64,000 bases of DNA from GWF2-33-9 sp964500435 (GCA_964500435.1 CAZCNL010000003.1:1-64000); one strand, 5' to 3'. Numbered from the stretch's first letter, positions 52,791 through 63,203 are shown. Made by a program: numbers and translations. Notes: generated by a model not told the origin, from the sequence alone.

Positions 52791-54416
52791 ATGCTAAATC
52801 ATCTTTACACATTAGAAAAAATAACAATAGAATTTCAAGAAATTATAGGTTTTAAATTAATTGAAGTTATTTCTCAGGAAAAAGATTCTGCTGTTTTGAC
52901 TTTTTTTGATAATGAAAATTTTCGTTATATTAAATATTACGGTATTCCTCATTTCGAAGCAATTTATATGACGGAAAAGTTTAGTAAAAAACGTTCAAAT
53001 TTTTCGGTACTTTTTCCTCAAATCACTAATGAATTTCTTCAAGATGTTTCTTTAATTTCTGATACACGAGTAATTTGCTTAACATTTATGAAGTATAAAT
53101 TATATTTTTTGTTATTTGGAAATGGACAAAATAATTTAATTTTAACAAATTTTGAAGACGTAGTAATCGATTCATTAGAAAATTCGAAAGAACTTATTGG
53201 TATTCAGTTTAAAATACCACTTTCAAATTTGTTTGATTTAAAGAATCTTCCATCCGATTTAACAATTAAAAAAGCTTTATCTTATTCAAATTTACTTTTA
53301 AATCAATTTTATAGTGACGACTTTTTCAATTTATTAAAAATTGATTCTAATAAAAAAGTGGCTGATTTTAGTAGTCAAGAGATTTCAGATATCATTGACA
53401 AAGCTAAGGAATACGTTGGTTCAATCAGAAAATCACAAAAATTTTACTTAATTTCTAATTCAAAAGGTGATAAGTTCTTATCATTAATACCTCTCGAAAG
53501 TATTGGAGTAATTGAGTTTGTCTCAGATAAAGCATCAAATTTGGTTTCAAAAGTATTATTTTTCAGATTTCAGCAAAATAAATATAATGACTTATTCAAA
53601 AGAATTAAAAAATTAGCTGAACAAGATTTCAAAAGTATTAAGAAAAAATATGATGCTTATGCTAATGAAAAAATGAAAGTACAATTAGCTGAAAAATACC
53701 GTGAATATGGTGATTTAATTTACTCATCTCCTCAAAATTTGAAAGCAAAAGGTAAAGCAGAAATTATCCTGTCTGATTTTCAAGGTACACAAAAGAAAAT
53801 TGAGCTAAATCCGAAGTTGACCTTAATTGAAAATGCCGAAAAATTCTATGAAAAATCGAAAAATTTAATTAAAAGCGTCAATATTATGAGAATGCAAAAA
53901 CAAAGGATAGAAGAGCAATATCTTTTTGCTGAAAAACGTTTAACAGAACTTAAACAATGCGAAAGTCTTTCTCAGTTAGAAGAACACATAAAAAAATATT
54001 CTAATTTTTATAAGGTTAAAATGGCAAAAGAGGATAAAGAAATTAGCGAAAAGTTTAAAAAATTCCAACTTTCGGACGATGCAATATTATATGTAGGAAA
54101 AGATGCAAAAAATAACGATGAACTTACTTTTGGGTTTGGAAAAGCAAATGATTATTGGTTCCATATTCGTGGTGCAAGTGGTTCACATTGTATTTTAAAA
54201 TATGCAGCATCAGGTAAGCCACCAAAAGAAATTATAGAAAAAGCGGCTTCAATTGCTGCGTATTATTCATCTCAACGAAATGGCAAATATGTTCCTGTAG
54301 TTTATACTCAAAAGAAATATGTACGGAAGCCAAAGGGTGCAAATGCTGGTGCAGTCGTCATTTCAAAAGAAGAAGTTATTATGGTTGAACCTAAGTTATT
54401 TGAAACTAATAATTAA
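52791..54416 (+). CDS. rqcH: RqcH/NFACT family ribosome quality-control protein
   Basis: This 541-aa protein has the NFACT order: NFACT-N domain (about 1-180), a helix-hairpin-helix and coiled-coil middle (about 270-425), and a C-terminal NFACT-R domain with FGFGKANDYWFHIRGASGSH and KGANAGAVVISK. RqcH binds stalled 50S subunits and brings in charged tRNA-Ala to add alanine tails to the trapped peptide. In Bacillus a DR pair in NFACT-N is needed for that; the aligned place here reads TR (SDTRVICL), so the Arg remains but the Asp seems to be Thr. It is convergent with the NifU-C gene, with only 13 bp between. Confidence 0.88.
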   Translation: MLNHLYTLEKITIEFQEIIGFKLIEVISQEKDSAVLTFFDNENFRYIKYYGIPHFEAIYMTEKFSKKRSNFSVLFPQITNEFLQDVSLISDTRVICLTFMKYKLYFLLFGNGQNNLILTNFEDVVIDSLENSKELIGIQFKIPLSNLFDLKNLPSDLTIKKALSYSNLLLNQFYSDDFFNLLKIDSNKKVADFSSQEISDIIDKAKEYVGSIRKSQKFYLISNSKGDKFLSLIPLESIGVIEFVSDKASNLVSKVLFFRFQQNKYNDLFKRIKKLAEQDFKSIKKKYDAYANEKMKVQLAEKYREYGDLIYSSPQNLKAKGKAEIILSDFQGTQKKIELNPKLTLIENAEKFYEKSKNLIKSVNIMRMQKQRIEEQYLFAEKRLTELKQCESLSQLEEHIKKYSNFYKVKMAKEDKEISEKFKKFQLSDDAILYVGKDAKNNDELTFGFGKANDYWFHIRGASGSHCILKYAASGKPPKEIIEKAASIAAYYSSQRNGKYVPVVYTQKKYVRKPKGANAGAVVISKEEVIMVEPKLFETNN

Positions 54417-54429
54417 ATTTTAGCAGGAT

Positions 54430-54720
54430 TTATATTTTTTGAACTTTTTTAACCCAAGATAGATTTTCTTTTAGGATACGTTCAACAAATCCTTTGAGAG
54501 TTAATTCTATTGCCGGACAATGTGAACAACTACCTTTTAACTGAATATATACTATGTCATCCTCAACTTTTTCAAGTTTGATTTTACCATTGTGAGATTT
54601 AATAAAATGCTTAATTTCTGAATTTATCAGTTTCTCTACAAGTTGGTATTTTTCTAAATCTTCAAGATTAGAAATATTTTGCTTTGAGTCGTTTTTTCCA
54701 AAGAATTTATCTAAAAACAT
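54430..54720 (-). CDS. NifU C-terminal-domain protein (Fe-S scaffold/carrier)
   Basis: This 96-aa protein consists of a NifU-like C-terminal domain. The CxxC motif of the family is present (GSCSHCPAIELTLKGFVERIL, cysteines at about 68 and 71). A short basic N-terminal extension precedes it. Such Nfu-type proteins carry [4Fe-4S] clusters to client enzymes. Likely clients in this window include the radical-SAM proteins MiaB and YgiQ. Confidence 0.92.
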   Translation of the reverse strand: MFLDKFFGKNDSKQNISNLEDLEKYQLVEKLINSEIKHFIKSHNGKIKLEKVEDDIVYIQLKGSCSHCPAIELTLKGFVERILKENLSWVKKVQKI

Positions 54721-54767
54721 TTTTTTATTAAAAGAGACGAAATTATCTAATTTTATTTAGTTTGAAA

Positions 54768-57700
54768 TTAGTTTTGGTAAAGCATTTTTTCAATTTTTGG
54801 ATTAGTAGAACTTAATTTTATAAAATAAATTCCTTGTGAAAGATTCGACAAATCTATTGTTTTTACGTAAGAACCCTTCGATAAATCAATTGTTAAAACA
54901 ATTGCACCTAAATAGTTATAAAAGTCTAACTTGTCACCTTCATAAATATTTTTGAAAGAAATATCAACTGATTTTTGACCGATTGGTTGAGCAAGTAGTT
55001 GAAATGTTGATTCTGGATAAATGATAATATGATTTCCACTTTCCAATGTGCAAATTGGTATTATGGTTAATGAACCATCTTTTTTAATGATATTCAAATT
55101 TTTTGAAGTAAAAACATCAAATTTATTAATTATTAATGGCGTGTAATTTGGGTCTGAAGCCAAAACCAAGCCTTTGATTTGCAAAATAGTGTCTGCTATG
55201 GATAATAATTTTGAGGACTCTGATGCATTAAATGAAGCGTTGATTACACCGCTTAAGTAATCAAAATTATGTTTTAAGAATAAATTTGGTGATGATATAG
55301 CTTTTAACTCAAGTGGGAAAAATAGATATTTATCAAAATTCAGTCGGAATTGAATTGAATCTGTTAAAACTTTGGGGAGCTTGGTATCCAAATAAAAAGA
55401 TAAAGTTAGTGTATCACCAGCTTTTGAATTATAATCTCGAGTACTTATTATTGCAAAATAACTCTCTTCGGGAGTTTGTGCTATTAAGTTGAAGATAATT
55501 GTATCTTTGCATATCGAAGATTCTTCGATTATAAAATTATCGACATAATTACCTTCTTTCTGTGATAGAAATGAGATAATTATATTTTCAGTTTCATTTG
55601 GCGCAACGATTAATGGAAGTTGCGTGTGTATTTCGAAGTTTTGTGGTAAAGATATTCCTTTAATAATTCTTGGTGTATTATAAGGATTTTGAACTTGAAT
55701 AGTATCAAATACTTCATCACCGACCCAAACACTCCCGAAATTCAAAGATTTTTTTGAATAAACTAAATGTGGTTCTATTATTTCAGCTTTGAATGTTAAT
55801 TTGTTTGTATCGCCACAAATATTGCTTATCCAAATTATATAACCAGAATATATTCCCGCTTTATCAGCAATTTCAGGGTTGAATTCAACACTTATTGTCT
55901 GGGATGAATTTGAATTTAAAGAAAAATTAGAAATTGGTGAAATTGTGAAACAATTAGGGAAAGATTGGTCTAAAATCGAAATGCTATCATTTAATTTCCC
56001 AATATTTTTTAATTCTCGTGTTTTTATTAAAGAGTTATCACATCGCTCAAATGTTCCGAAATCTATATAATTTGAATCGAGTTGAAGTACGGATTTAATA
56101 AAATTAACATTTAAAGGGAATGATAATATTTGTCCATCAGGGTCTATTGTTTTCAATATTAAATCAGAAGAGTAATCTCCTTCAATTTGGGTTTCAAATT
56201 TGACGATAATTCCAAGCGAATCTTGGCTTTTTAAATAATATGGAAACGTATTTGGGTAAAGTAAAGTAAATTCTGGAGCACCTGAGATATCAATAGCGGT
56301 TATAGTATCTTGAACTGAACCTAAATTTTTAACCCAAATAGTATCAATTTTAGTGCCATCGCATATAATATTTCCAAAGGCAGAATTAGTTCCCCAAACA
56401 ATAAATCTATCTATACTTGATAAATCCAATGGAATACAGAAATCAGCAGGGCATTGACTTGATGTATTGAAACATATTGTACCTTTATAAAAAGCATTTT
56501 TAGAAGAATTAATTGTTAAATTTAACTCAATATTTTGATTGATATCCAAGACTTGAGAAAGTTGAGGATTTAAATCAAATGTGAAATCGCTCGTTGGTGG
56601 ATTTAAAGTATAATTAACGATAGTAATAATTTCATTTCCTGTATTTTTCAAAATAATTTTTTTGGTTTTTGGTTCATTGCTTTTTAAAACTTCAGAAATT
56701 GAATTCGGTGAAGCATCAATACTCGCTTCAATGCCAAAACCTGTAACAATTATCTGCAAACTATTACATTTTCCGGTTGAAAAGAGCAAAGTATCAGAAA
56801 ACTTACCCATTTTAGTAGGCATAAAGGAAAAAACTACATCCAAAAGTTGTTTAGGTTCTATTGTTGTATTACTTGGTAATTGGACTGCAAAGGGTAATTG
56901 AGTTTGTTTTAATTGAGTAATGTAACCTCGTAAATTGCCAGTGTTTTCTAATTGTAAAAGTGTGTCTTTTTTTGTATTTATACAAACCTTTCCAAAATCT
57001 ATTATCGGATTTTTTAATAAAATTTCCTCTGATTGCTTCTTCCCAACTAAAAGAATATTTACAGGGTTTTTATTTCCTCTGACTGTAGTTTTGTCATTAT
57101 TATCTAAACGCAGTAGATAGCTGACTGGTGTAAGGGAGTTAGGAGTAAATTGAACGATAATCGAATCTGACTTCCCGATAGGAATCGACACCGGTTCGCT
57201 TTTACCACTAGTCCAACCCAAAATTGAGACTTCAGTTGGGTTAGAAACGATAACTGATTTTGAAACAATTAATGTTGCATTACCGGTATTTTTTATAGGT
57301 ATAGTGTCAATAATTTTTTGGTTACAAAAGCTATCGAAATGGATGCTGTCAGGAACTGTGATTATTGGTGAAATTCCGTAAGCACGAACAGTTATTACAG
57401 TATCTAAATTACAGGGTAATAAATAGAAACGATATTTTTGGGTGACCCAACCAGTATCAGAGAGCATAAACTTAAATTCCGTAGATGTCCCAGTTTTAAA
57501 GACATAAAATGGGGTTTTTGTTTCGAAGCTAATTTGTCCTTTATCGTCAAGTAATTCAGAATAATTTTTTACTTGGCTATTGTTATCATCTGCAATCCAT
57601 TTAAGAAGTGAACTTGTAACGACTCCACATTGAATGCTATCAAGAACAAGTAAATTAGTTTCAGGGCGAGCAGTTGATTTATTTCCCTGTCCCAGCAAGT

Positions 57701-58967
57701 CGATATCTTTTGTGAATGTAGTTTTACCATCTTTGGAGGAAAGAACAATTGATAATTTTGCGGAATATGGACCATTTCCTGGAGGTGCGAATTTAATTAC
57801 GATTGCATTTGAGTCACATTGAGAAATTGAAGAAATGCTCGAGGGAGATACAATAGAAAAAGCATTATCAAAATTAGCAGAGAGTAAAATGCTCATATCA
57901 GCATCATAAAATGAATGGTTTGAAACAATTAATGAATCTTTTCGAGAGTCTGGATAACATATTTCACCAAAGTCAATTTTATCTTTCGAAGCAAGGAATT
58001 TAGTTTGTTTCAAGTGGTAAACCCCTTGTCCGACCACCCAGCCGTCATCTGGCGTGAGAAATGTGATATCGTCGAGATCGACATTTTCAATTCCACAATT
58101 TCGTAGTGTCCAAGTTGCCCCGGCATCGGAAGTGTAATAAAGAGACCTATTATAACCGCAAGCCCAACCTGTTGTGGGGCTTGTTAAATATGCACCAAAC
58201 ATAGGGTAACCGGAATTGAAGCTGCGCCATGTGTTCCCGTTATCTGTTGAAAATCTCATCCCGCCTGAATTACCACCTCCAAAACACGTTGTTCCCGCAG
58301 TAGGAAGCAAGATAGAATTTCCGGATATAGTAATTTCTTCTTGCCATACTTGTGTTCCCGTAGATTTGCTAATTGACCAAGAAGAACCATAATCAGTAGT
58401 AATCCATAAATAACCGCTACTTACAGCAATTCCAGTTCCATTTTGATAAAGTATCACATCTGTTAGACCCGTTCCAACAACATTTGTTTTGAATAAAGTC
58501 CAAGAAGCACCGCCATTCGTAGTTTTATAGAAACGCTGCATATTATCGCAACCACCACCAATGATAACCCCAAGATTTTCATTTAAAAAATAACTTCCCC
58601 AAAAGCCATAAATTGCGGAATCTTTAGGAGTAACATTGACAAAAGAGGCGCCTCCATCCGTGCTTTTCCAAATACCTTCGACACCAGACACATATCCAAC
58701 TAATTCGTTTACAAAAAAAACATTTTCCATATGGTCTGCAGGTTGAGGGAGTGTAGAGCCTTGCCATGTTGCTCCATAATTTGTAGAGCGAATCACAAAA
58801 CCACCAAAACCGCAAGCCCAAATATAATTTGTATTTGATGGAAGTATATATAAATCTAAATAATAGCCATTATTGTATGGTGTAGGAATGTTAGTTACTT
58901 TTTCCCAATATTGAGAAAATGTAGTTTGAGTTAGTAGAAATAATAAAATGTAAAATAATATTTTCAT
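54768..58967 (-). CDS. Large T9SS-exported protein with Ycf48-like propeller and Ig-like repeats
   Basis: This 1399-aa protein has a signal peptide (1-18, TFSQ) and then a Ycf48/sortilin-type beta-propeller (about 20-330) with repeated motifs like WKSTDGGASF, YKTTNGGASW and FSTDNGNTW. About nine Ig-like units of the choice-of-anchor-D (HYDIN-like) type follow (about 335-1190; for example FGEICYPDSRKDSLIVSN and FGKVCINTKKDTLLQLEN). A cohesin-like domain lies at about 1195-1320, and a T9SS sorting domain ends the protein (about 1325-1399). The propeller or Ig domains may bind other proteins. It is monocistronic. On the minus strand, TAATTTGT (complement of 59001-59008) lies about 34 bp upstream as a possible promoter element. 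Confidence 0.87.
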   Translation of the reverse strand: MKILFYILLFLLTQTTFSQYWEKVTNIPTPYNNGYYLDLYILPSNTNYIWACGFGGFVIRSTNYGATWQGSTLPQPADHMENVFFVNELVGYVSGVEGIWKSTDGGASFVNVTPKDSAIYGFWGSYFLNENLGVIIGGGCDNMQRFYKTTNGGASWTLFKTNVVGTGLTDVILYQNGTGIAVSSGYLWITTDYGSSWSISKSTGTQVWQEEITISGNSILLPTAGTTCFGGGNSGGMRFSTDNGNTWRSFNSGYPMFGAYLTSPTTGWACGYNRSLYYTSDAGATWTLRNCGIENVDLDDITFLTPDDGWVVGQGVYHLKQTKFLASKDKIDFGEICYPDSRKDSLIVSNHSFYDADMSILLSANFDNAFSIVSPSSISSISQCDSNAIVIKFAPPGNGPYSAKLSIVLSSKDGKTTFTKDIDLLGQGNKSTARPETNLLVLDSIQCGVVTSSLLKWIADDNNSQVKNYSELLDDKGQISFETKTPFYVFKTGTSTEFKFMLSDTGWVTQKYRFYLLPCNLDTVITVRAYGISPIITVPDSIHFDSFCNQKIIDTIPIKNTGNATLIVSKSVIVSNPTEVSILGWTSGKSEPVSIPIGKSDSIIVQFTPNSLTPVSYLLRLDNNDKTTVRGNKNPVNILLVGKKQSEEILLKNPIIDFGKVCINTKKDTLLQLENTGNLRGYITQLKQTQLPFAVQLPSNTTIEPKQLLDVVFSFMPTKMGKFSDTLLFSTGKCNSLQIIVTGFGIEASIDASPNSISEVLKSNEPKTKKIILKNTGNEIITIVNYTLNPPTSDFTFDLNPQLSQVLDINQNIELNLTINSSKNAFYKGTICFNTSSQCPADFCIPLDLSSIDRFIVWGTNSAFGNIICDGTKIDTIWVKNLGSVQDTITAIDISGAPEFTLLYPNTFPYYLKSQDSLGIIVKFETQIEGDYSSDLILKTIDPDGQILSFPLNVNFIKSVLQLDSNYIDFGTFERCDNSLIKTRELKNIGKLNDSISILDQSFPNCFTISPISNFSLNSNSSQTISVEFNPEIADKAGIYSGYIIWISNICGDTNKLTFKAEIIEPHLVYSKKSLNFGSVWVGDEVFDTIQVQNPYNTPRIIKGISLPQNFEIHTQLPLIVAPNETENIIISFLSQKEGNYVDNFIIEESSICKDTIIFNLIAQTPEESYFAIISTRDYNSKAGDTLTLSFYLDTKLPKVLTDSIQFRLNFDKYLFFPLELKAISSPNLFLKHNFDYLSGVINASFNASESSKLLSIADTILQIKGLVLASDPNYTPLIINKFDVFTSKNLNIIKKDGSLTIIPICTLESGNHIIIYPESTFQLLAQPIGQKSVDISFKNIYEGDKLDFYNYLGAIVLTIDLSKGSYVKTIDLSNLSQGIYFIKLSSTNPKIEKMLYQN

Positions 58968-59073
58968 TTTTCTTTTTGTATTTTTATAATACTTAAGTTA
59001 ACAAATTAAAGACAAAAATATTGAATAAAAGTTACATTAATTTATAAAATATTATAATAAAATAAAAAAATGC

Positions 59074-59083
59074 TAATTTACAA
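59074..59083 (+). promoter_or_regulatory. Putative -7 promoter element (TAATTTACAA)
   Basis: TAATTTACAA lies 18 bp before the YgiQ-family ATG and is identical to the element before icmF (6704-6713). Confidence 0.35.
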
Positions 59084-59100
59084 TTTTAAAAAAGAGAATT

Positions 59101-60786
59101 ATGTTTGTACCAACAACTAAAGAAGAATTGATACATTTAGGATGGAAGGATAACTTGGATGTCATTATAGTTTCAGGTGATACTTACATTGATTCTCCAA
59201 ACGATGGTGCGGCAGTAATTGCAAAAGTATTGATTAGAGCTGGTTGGAAAGTAGGAATAATAGCACAACCTGATGTAAATTCATCTGATGATATTACAAG
59301 ATTAGGCGAACCAAGACTTTTTTGGGGTGTTACCGCTGGCTGTGTTGATTCTATGGTTGCTAATTATACTGCTTTGATGAAGAAAAAACATCAAGATGAT
59401 TTAACGCCAGGTGGCGAAAATAATAAAAGACCTGACAGAGCTACAATCGTTTATACTAATTTAATTCGTAAATATTTTAAGAATACGGCACCTATTATTT
59501 TAGGTGGAATAGAAGCAAGTTTGCGTAGAATTGCGCATTATGATTATTGGACTGATTCGATTCGGCGTGCAGTTATTTTTGATGCAAAGGCTGATGCGAT
59601 TTTATACGGAATGGGGGAGAAATCTATTATTGAAATTGCTAATAAAATTGATTTAAATCAAGATTGGAAAAATACACGTGGTGTTACTTATATTTCCAAA
59701 AATGCTCCAACTTCTGATTTTATTGAATTACCATCTTTTGATGAAGTAAAAAAAGATAAAGATAAATTTATTCAAATGTTCGATTTTTTTTATAAAAATA
59801 ATGACCCATATTCCGCTCGAACATTAATTCAAAAATATAATGACCGTTATTTAATTCAAAATCCACCACAATTTTTACCAACAACTGAAGAATTAGATTC
59901 TTATTTTCTCGACTTCGAAAGAGATGCGCATCCATATTATGCAAAAATGGGGAAAATTAAAGCATTGGAAACAATTAGATTCTCTGTTACTTCACATCGT
60001 GGTTGTTATGGAGAATGTAATTTTTGCAGTATAACGGTTCATCAAGGACGACGAATTGTCAGTAGAAGTCAAGAATCGATAATTAATGAAGTAATTGAAA
60101 TAACCAAGTTGCCAGGATTCAAAGGATATATTTCAGATATTGGCGGTCCAACAGCAAATATGTATCAAAATTATTGCAAAGTACGTGAAAATAAAGCATT
60201 GTGCGAGAAAAAGAGATGCGCCTTTCCGACAGTATGTAGTGCTTTGGAGTTATCTCATAAAAGCCAAATAGAATTACTGGACAAAATTCGTAAAATCAAA
60301 GGAGTAAAAAAAGTATTTATTGGTTCTGGCATCAGATATGATTTAATTCTTGAAGATAAAAAAGATGGTTCGAGGTATTTACGAGATATTGTCGAGCATC
60401 ATATATCAGGTCAAATGAAAATTGCTCCCGAGCATACCGAAGAAAATGTGTTAAATGCAATGGGAAAAAGCCACAAATATTTAACTGAATTTAAACGTGA
60501 ATTTGATAAACTGAATAAAGAAACAAACAAAAAGCAATTTCTAACTTATTATTTTATTGCCGCTCATCCTGGTTGCGATGAAATTCATATGAAGAAACTA
60601 AAACAATTTCTCAAAAAAGAATTGAGATTGAATCCAGAACAAATCCAAATCTTTACACCCACTCCATCAACTTATTCCACTTTAATGTATTATACTGAAA
60701 AAGAACCTTTTTCAAAAAAGACAATATTTGTTGAAAAAAGATTGAAAAATAAAAGAAATCAAAAAGAAATTATAACAAATAATTAG
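59101..60786 (+). CDS. YgiQ-family radical SAM protein
   Basis: This 561-aa protein has the YgiQ (UPF0313) layout: an N-terminal domain with DVIIVSGDTYIDSP and PRLFWGVTAGCVDSMV, then a radical-SAM core with CYGECNFC (CxxxCxxC) at about residues 302-309, preceded by SVTSHRG. Later motifs include FKGYISDIGGPTANMY and SGQMKIAPEHTEENVL. It should hold a [4Fe-4S] cluster that cleaves S-adenosylmethionine. The reaction catalysed by the family is not known to me. It is convergent with the histidine kinase gene, with 36 bp between. Confidence 0.92.
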   Translation: MFVPTTKEELIHLGWKDNLDVIIVSGDTYIDSPNDGAAVIAKVLIRAGWKVGIIAQPDVNSSDDITRLGEPRLFWGVTAGCVDSMVANYTALMKKKHQDDLTPGGENNKRPDRATIVYTNLIRKYFKNTAPIILGGIEASLRRIAHYDYWTDSIRRAVIFDAKADAILYGMGEKSIIEIANKIDLNQDWKNTRGVTYISKNAPTSDFIELPSFDEVKKDKDKFIQMFDFFYKNNDPYSARTLIQKYNDRYLIQNPPQFLPTTEELDSYFLDFERDAHPYYAKMGKIKALETIRFSVTSHRGCYGECNFCSITVHQGRRIVSRSQESIINEVIEITKLPGFKGYISDIGGPTANMYQNYCKVRENKALCEKKRCAFPTVCSALELSHKSQIELLDKIRKIKGVKKVFIGSGIRYDLILEDKKDGSRYLRDIVEHHISGQMKIAPEHTEENVLNAMGKSHKYLTEFKREFDKLNKETNKKQFLTYYFIAAHPGCDEIHMKKLKQFLKKELRLNPEQIQIFTPTPSTYSTLMYYTEKEPFSKKTIFVEKRLKNKRNQKEIITNN

Positions 60787-60822
60787 TTCCAATAAGATAC
60801 AGCTGAATATTTCATATATTTA

Positions 60823-62517
60823 TTATTTTGTTAAAATTAAATTGAATTCAGTTCCTATATCTGGAGTGCTTGTGAATTCAATGCTTGCACCAATTGCATC
60901 TGCGTTGCTTTTAGCGATAGCAAGCCCGACACCAGTACCTTCAAAAAGTCCAATAGTATCTTTCGAGCGATAAAATAAATCAAAAATTAAATCCTGGTCT
61001 TCTTTTTTTATACCAATTCCATTGTCAATTACGGAAACTATAATTTTGTCTTCATCTTCAGTAACTTTTATTGAAATTATGCCATCATCTTTTGTGTATT
61101 TAAATGCATTGCTTAAGAATTGATGAATAATTTGCTTAAAAAGATTAAAGTCAGTTTCGTAAAGAATTATATTGCTTTGATAAAACCTGTTGAGAATTTT
61201 ATTAGATTTCAATATCGACTCAAAACTTGATAAGACTTCCTCGATATTGGAAATAATATTTTGAATTGATAATGAAACGGGGTTTAATCCGAATCTTGCT
61301 CTATAAATATCTTGTGTGGCTTTTGTAAAATCAGACATATTTAAAGCAGACTTTTCTATTTGATCCAAATGCTTGATTATTTCGTTTGTGTTGCCATTTT
61401 TTAGGTACATTTTGATTAAGTAAATAGAACTTGTAATGATTGTAAGCGGCGTGTTAATTTCATGCGATAGATTATCTAAAATATGACTTTTAAGCTTGGA
61501 AAGTTCTCTTTCTCTTTTCAGGTTAAGTGTTAATTGTTCTTTGGCTAAACGGAGCTCTATCTCAGCATCTTCTCGGGCTTTTTTCTCTAATTTAAAATCT
61601 TCTTTTAGTTTCTGATAAGTTTTCGTTTGAGTATCGAGAAGGTTTTTCAGCTCTTCCAACAATCGTGAAGAGTTTTCACTTTGTTCTTGATATTTATTAA
61701 TATCAAAAAGTAATATATTAACTGCCAAATTACCATCCAACCAACGAAATGGTTTATAAATTGCTTGAAACCATCGATTATATTTTGTTATAAATAATTC
61801 TTTAGAATAAAATTTATTTGAATCTACATCGAAAGACATATAAGGTATATCTTCTTCTTCATATTTTAAAAGATTTAAATCATCATTTTCGAATATTTCG
61901 TTATAATATTTATTTTCGACATCACCATTTACAAAATTGAAATATTCATTACTATATAAAAATTTCTTTGTATCCCAATCAATTGTAAAAATCATACAAT
62001 TCAAGGAATTGAGTAATTTTTCTGTAATATTAATTTTTTCTAAAGAAAGTTGATTAATAGTTTCATTTTCTGTGATATCAATTATTGTTACTAGAATACC
62101 AGAAATAGTGCCGTGATTGTTAATATGAGGAATGAAAATTTTTTGGAAATAATACTTTTTATTATTGATTACGTTTGTTTCGAAAACATTCACAACTTCA
62201 CCAAGAAGAGCTTTATTAATATTTTCTTTTTTGTATTCGATCTTCTCGTTTTCAAATAAATTTTTAAGATTTTCCCCCCTTTTTGGGAAAACTTTATAAA
62301 TCAAAGTAGAAAAATCGTTAAATAAAGCATTGTAATAGATTATATTAAAATCTGTATCTAAATAAATTACGGGATATGGAAAATAATCAAAAATTAGTGA
62401 AAACGAAGAAATATAAGTCTCTTCGTCTCTTTGGGACTCATTGTTTAGTTTTTCTTCTAAATAAATTAATTTATTTATTAATTCTTCTTTAGTTAAATTT
62501 GAATATTTCTTTTCCAT
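60823..62517 (-). CDS. Cytoplasmic PAS sensor histidine kinase
   Basis: This 564-aa protein has no transmembrane segment. It has two PAS-like domains (about 40-150 and 165-275), a coiled coil (about 280-345), a HisKA domain with phosphoacceptor H352 (NLSHEINTPLTII), and a HATPase domain with NAFKYTKDDG (N box), VIDNGIGI (G1) and GTGVGLAI (G2). It should autophosphorylate in response to a cytoplasmic signal sensed by PAS. No response regulator lies beside it, so it is an orphan in this window. No typical haem or flavin PAS motif was evident. Confidence 0.93.
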   Translation of the reverse strand: MEKKYSNLTKEELINKLIYLEEKLNNESQRDEETYISSFSLIFDYFPYPVIYLDTDFNIIYYNALFNDFSTLIYKVFPKRGENLKNLFENEKIEYKKENINKALLGEVVNVFETNVINNKKYYFQKIFIPHINNHGTISGILVTIIDITENETINQLSLEKINITEKLLNSLNCMIFTIDWDTKKFLYSNEYFNFVNGDVENKYYNEIFENDDLNLLKYEEEDIPYMSFDVDSNKFYSKELFITKYNRWFQAIYKPFRWLDGNLAVNILLFDINKYQEQSENSSRLLEELKNLLDTQTKTYQKLKEDFKLEKKAREDAEIELRLAKEQLTLNLKRERELSKLKSHILDNLSHEINTPLTIITSSIYLIKMYLKNGNTNEIIKHLDQIEKSALNMSDFTKATQDIYRARFGLNPVSLSIQNIISNIEEVLSSFESILKSNKILNRFYQSNIILYETDFNLFKQIIHQFLSNAFKYTKDDGIISIKVTEDEDKIIVSVIDNGIGIKKEDQDLIFDLFYRSKDTIGLFEGTGVGLAIAKSNADAIGASIEFTSTPDIGTEFNLILTK

Positions 62518-62598
62518 ACTAAGATAATTTGACGAAAATTACAAAAAAAAAATAAATTATACATTAAAATTTTTAATTGATAAATAAAAAATTGGAAT

Positions 62599-63129
62599 AT
62601 GAGATTATTTATAGGCACTTTTTTGAATTCGAGTTATATTATCGGCAATTACACAAATTTATTTAACAAATTGACGAAATATATTGATGGGAAATGGGTA
62701 GAACCACATAATTTACATTTTACCTACAATTTCCTTGGCGAAGTAGAAGACGAAATGGCAGAAGAATTAATTGCTGAACTTAATCCATTATTAAAAGAAT
62801 ATAAAGATAAACTCGAAATTAAAGGAATTACTGGTTTCCCAAATGTATGGAAACCCAAGCAATTAGTATGTAAAATTTTAAACGAATCACACCAAATATT
62901 TGAATTGCAAAAAGAGCTAACTCAAATATTGAAAAAATTGCATTTCAAGACAGACGAGAGACCATATACTCCACATTTGACTCTTGTTCGTGTGAAAAAC
63001 CTCCACCCTGAATACTCACAGTTTATCAAACAATATTTTAATTTTTCAATCGGTGAGGTTGAAAGCTATAAAATCGAGCTAATTAAAAGCGAGCTTACAA
63101 GAAGCGGTCCTGTTTATTCAAAAATGTAA
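62599..63129 (+). CDS. thpR: RNA 2',3'-cyclic phosphodiesterase (LigT/ThpR family)
   Basis: This 176-aa 2H phosphoesterase has both catalytic HxTx motifs: HFTY (NLHFTYNFLGEV, about residues 36-39) and HLTL (YTPHLTLVRV, about 131-134). The start MRLFIGTFL is typical. The family opens 2',3'-cyclic phosphates at RNA ends. It is 74 bp before miaB on the same strand and may be co-transcribed, though miaB also has its own promoter-like element. Confidence 0.92.
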   Translation: MRLFIGTFLNSSYIIGNYTNLFNKLTKYIDGKWVEPHNLHFTYNFLGEVEDEMAEELIAELNPLLKEYKDKLEIKGITGFPNVWKPKQLVCKILNESHQIFELQKELTQILKKLHFKTDERPYTPHLTLVRVKNLHPEYSQFIKQYFNFSIGEVESYKIELIKSELTRSGPVYSKM

Positions 63130-63139
63130 AAATTATTAT

Positions 63140-63147
63140 TAATTTTG
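63140..63147 (+). promoter_or_regulatory. Putative -7 promoter element (TAATTTTG)
   Basis: TAATTTTG matches TAnnTTTG and lies 57 bp before the MiaB ATG. Thirteen bases around it (TTAATTTTGTATT) are identical to those before the MarR gene. Confidence 0.35.
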
Positions 63148-63203
63148 TATTCTTTAATTTATTAGGGTAACCTAAAATGTTTATATAAGGATTTTAATAT
63201 CTT

